From Microbacterium sp. LWO14-1.2 (GTDB lineage Bacteria; Actinomycetota; Actinomycetes; Actinomycetales; Microbacteriaceae): a stretch of DNA of 64,000 nt. Positions 63,004-64,000 of the stretch are shown piece after piece. A program made the translations under genes and the position numbers. Position 1 is the stretch's first letter. Every line of letters begins with the position of its first letter. The stretch spans positions 1,240,001-1,304,000 of the forward strand of contig NZ_CP151633.1 in NCBI RefSeq assembly GCF_038397715.1, given 5' to 3'. Below the pieces are notes generated by a model that was given only the letters and a program-made list of their open reading frames with translations, was not told where the DNA came from and did no database searches.

Positions 63004-64000
63004 ATGAGCCAGGGGAACGCCCTCACCATCGCGATGGTGGGGACGCGGGGGGTGCCCGCAGCATATGGAGGATTCGAGACCGCGATCGAGGAAGTCGGTC
63101 GCCGTCTCGCCGAGCGCGGCCACGACGTCGTCGTGTACACCCGAGGCTCGGAGCGTCGCGAGAAGGAGTACCTCGGCATGCGCGTGGTGCACCTCCCCGC
63201 GGTGCCCGTGAAGCAGGTGGAGACGCTGAGCCACACCGGCTTGTCGACGCTGCACCTGATGTTCCGTCGGCGTCCGGACGCGACGTTCGTGTTCAACGCC
63301 GCGAACTCGCCGTTCCTGCCCCTTCTGCGGCTGCGCCGCGCGCGTGTCGCCCTCCACATGGACGGCCTCGAGTGGCGCCGCTCGAAGTGGGGCCCGCGGG
63401 GCAAGGCCTACTACCGGTGGGCCGAGCAGTTCGGCGTGCGCACAGCCGACGCGCTGATCGCGGACGCCCCCGGCATCGCCGACTACTACACGCATCAGTT
63501 CGGAGTACCCACCGAGCTCATCCGCTACGGCGCACCGATCCTCGAGGAGCCGCCCGCGCGCGGGGTGGGCGAACTCGACCTCGAACCGGACGGCTACCAC
63601 CTGGTCGTCGCACGCTTCGAACCCGAGAACCACGTGCTGGAGATCGTGCAGGGCTACCGCGACAGCGCTGCGACACTGCCCCTCGTCGTCGTCGGCTCGG
63701 CACCGTACAGCGCCGGGTACACGCAGGAGATCCAGCGACTGGCCGACGGCGACGACCGTATCCGTCTCATCGGCGGCGTCTACGACCAGGAGCTCCTCGA
63801 CGCCCTGTACGCGAACGCTCTCACGTACGTGCACGGCCATTCCGTCGGGGGGACGAACCCGTCTCTGCTCCGCGCGATGGGCGCCGCGACCGCTGTGATC
63901 GGCTTCGACGTGCCCTTCAACCGCGAGGTGCTCGACGACGACGGCTGGTTCTTCGCGGATGCCGACGATGTGGCCGCCCACGTCGTCGCGGCGGAGAACG
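63004..64000 (+). CDS. DUF1972/group 1 glycosyltransferase, truncated by the window edge
   Basis: 332 codons present, no stop before the edge. The N-terminal MVGTRGVPAAYGGFETAIEE is the DUF1972 signature of rhamnosyl- and related transferases, followed by RVALHMDGLEWRRSKWG. The GT4 domain has HLVVARFEPENHVLEI and GHSVGGTNPSLLRAMG. The ATG lies 4 nt after the preceding stop, so the two are in one operon. It probably adds the second sugar of a lipid-linked repeat unit. Confidence 0.9.
   Translation, partial: MSQGNALTIAMVGTRGVPAAYGGFETAIEEVGRRLAERGHDVVVYTRGSERREKEYLGMRVVHLPAVPVKQVETLSHTGLSTLHLMFRRRPDATFVFNAANSPFLPLLRLRRARVALHMDGLEWRRSKWGPRGKAYYRWAEQFGVRTADALIADAPGIADYYTHQFGVPTELIRYGAPILEEPPARGVGELDLEPDGYHLVVARFEPENHVLEIVQGYRDSAATLPLVVVGSAPYSAGYTQEIQRLADGDDRIRLIGGVYDQELLDALYANALTYVHGHSVGGTNPSLLRAMGAATAVIGFDVPFNREVLDDDGWFFADADDVAAHVVAAEN

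Overview
The window is 64 kb of GC-rich DNA (roughly 70% G+C by eye). GTG starts, four-base stop/start overlaps and single tRNA genes are common. The gene set (DivIVA-like protein, LytR-CpsA-Psr protein, DUF3180, DUF2520, DUF4192, DUF2207, paired PH-domain proteins, folate genes beside ftsH) points to an actinobacterium of the family Microbacteriaceae, most like Microbacterium. The frequent word GGATGCC/GGCATCC supports that placement. No rRNA, CRISPR array, transposase or integrase was seen.

Layout. 1-1687 and 11739-17623 hold an L-rhamnose catabolic system in two blocks. The first has a cut-off sugar ABC ATPase, a LacI regulator and L-rhamnose mutarotase. The second has a paralogous LacI regulator divergent from L-rhamnose isomerase, a fused rhamnulose-1-phosphate aldolase/lactaldehyde dehydrogenase, and rhamnulokinase. 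Both blocks carry a TGAA(T/A)CGATTCA palindrome. Between them lie a GntR regulator divergent from an FAD/Fe-S D-lactate-type dehydrogenase (2-5 kb), a copper and haem-peroxidase operon read leftward (PepSY, DyP, PCuAC, CopC, membrane protein, TetR; 5-10.4 kb), a small membrane protein, a gene-free stretch with a terminator, and tRNA-Ser(GCT).

17.7-32.6 kb holds a GH3 beta-glycosidase with a divergent TetR, an LCP protein, tRNA-Ser(TGA), serS with a HAD phosphatase, a diacylglycerol kinase-like gene, a duplicated-domain lipoprotein, cardiolipin synthase, a DUF4192 gene, lysS and a DUF2207 protein. 32.6-44.1 kb is a core block: the leftward run hpt, ftsH, folE, folP, folB, folK, DUF3180, two PH-domain proteins and DUF2520, with tilS, a TMEM175-like channel and ppa beside it.

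44.2-53.8 kb holds an M23 peptidase, three tRNAs (Glu, Asp, Phe), and a 2.6-kb two-gene cassette (FAD oxidoreductase plus SDR) flanked by a perfect 97-bp direct repeat. That repeat contains the 3' end of tRNA-Phe. After it come a lipoprotein, an HTH/Clp_N-SRPBCC pair, a secreted M23-FG-GAP protein, an AEC transporter and a small membrane-anchored protein. 53.9-61.1 kb has the DivIVA-like protein, a two-gene ABC-2 exporter, a fatty acid desaturase, a 99-aa protein, an intradiol-dioxygenase-like lipoprotein and LtrA. The right end (61.2-64 kb) opens a polysaccharide locus: a polyprenyl glycosylphosphotransferase and a glycosyltransferase cut by the window edge. It is preceded by an unusually structured leader of about 200 nt, with hairpins sharing a GTGGG loop and four CTGGGGA motifs.

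The strongest candidates for something undescribed are that leader and the tRNA-Phe-flanked cassette.
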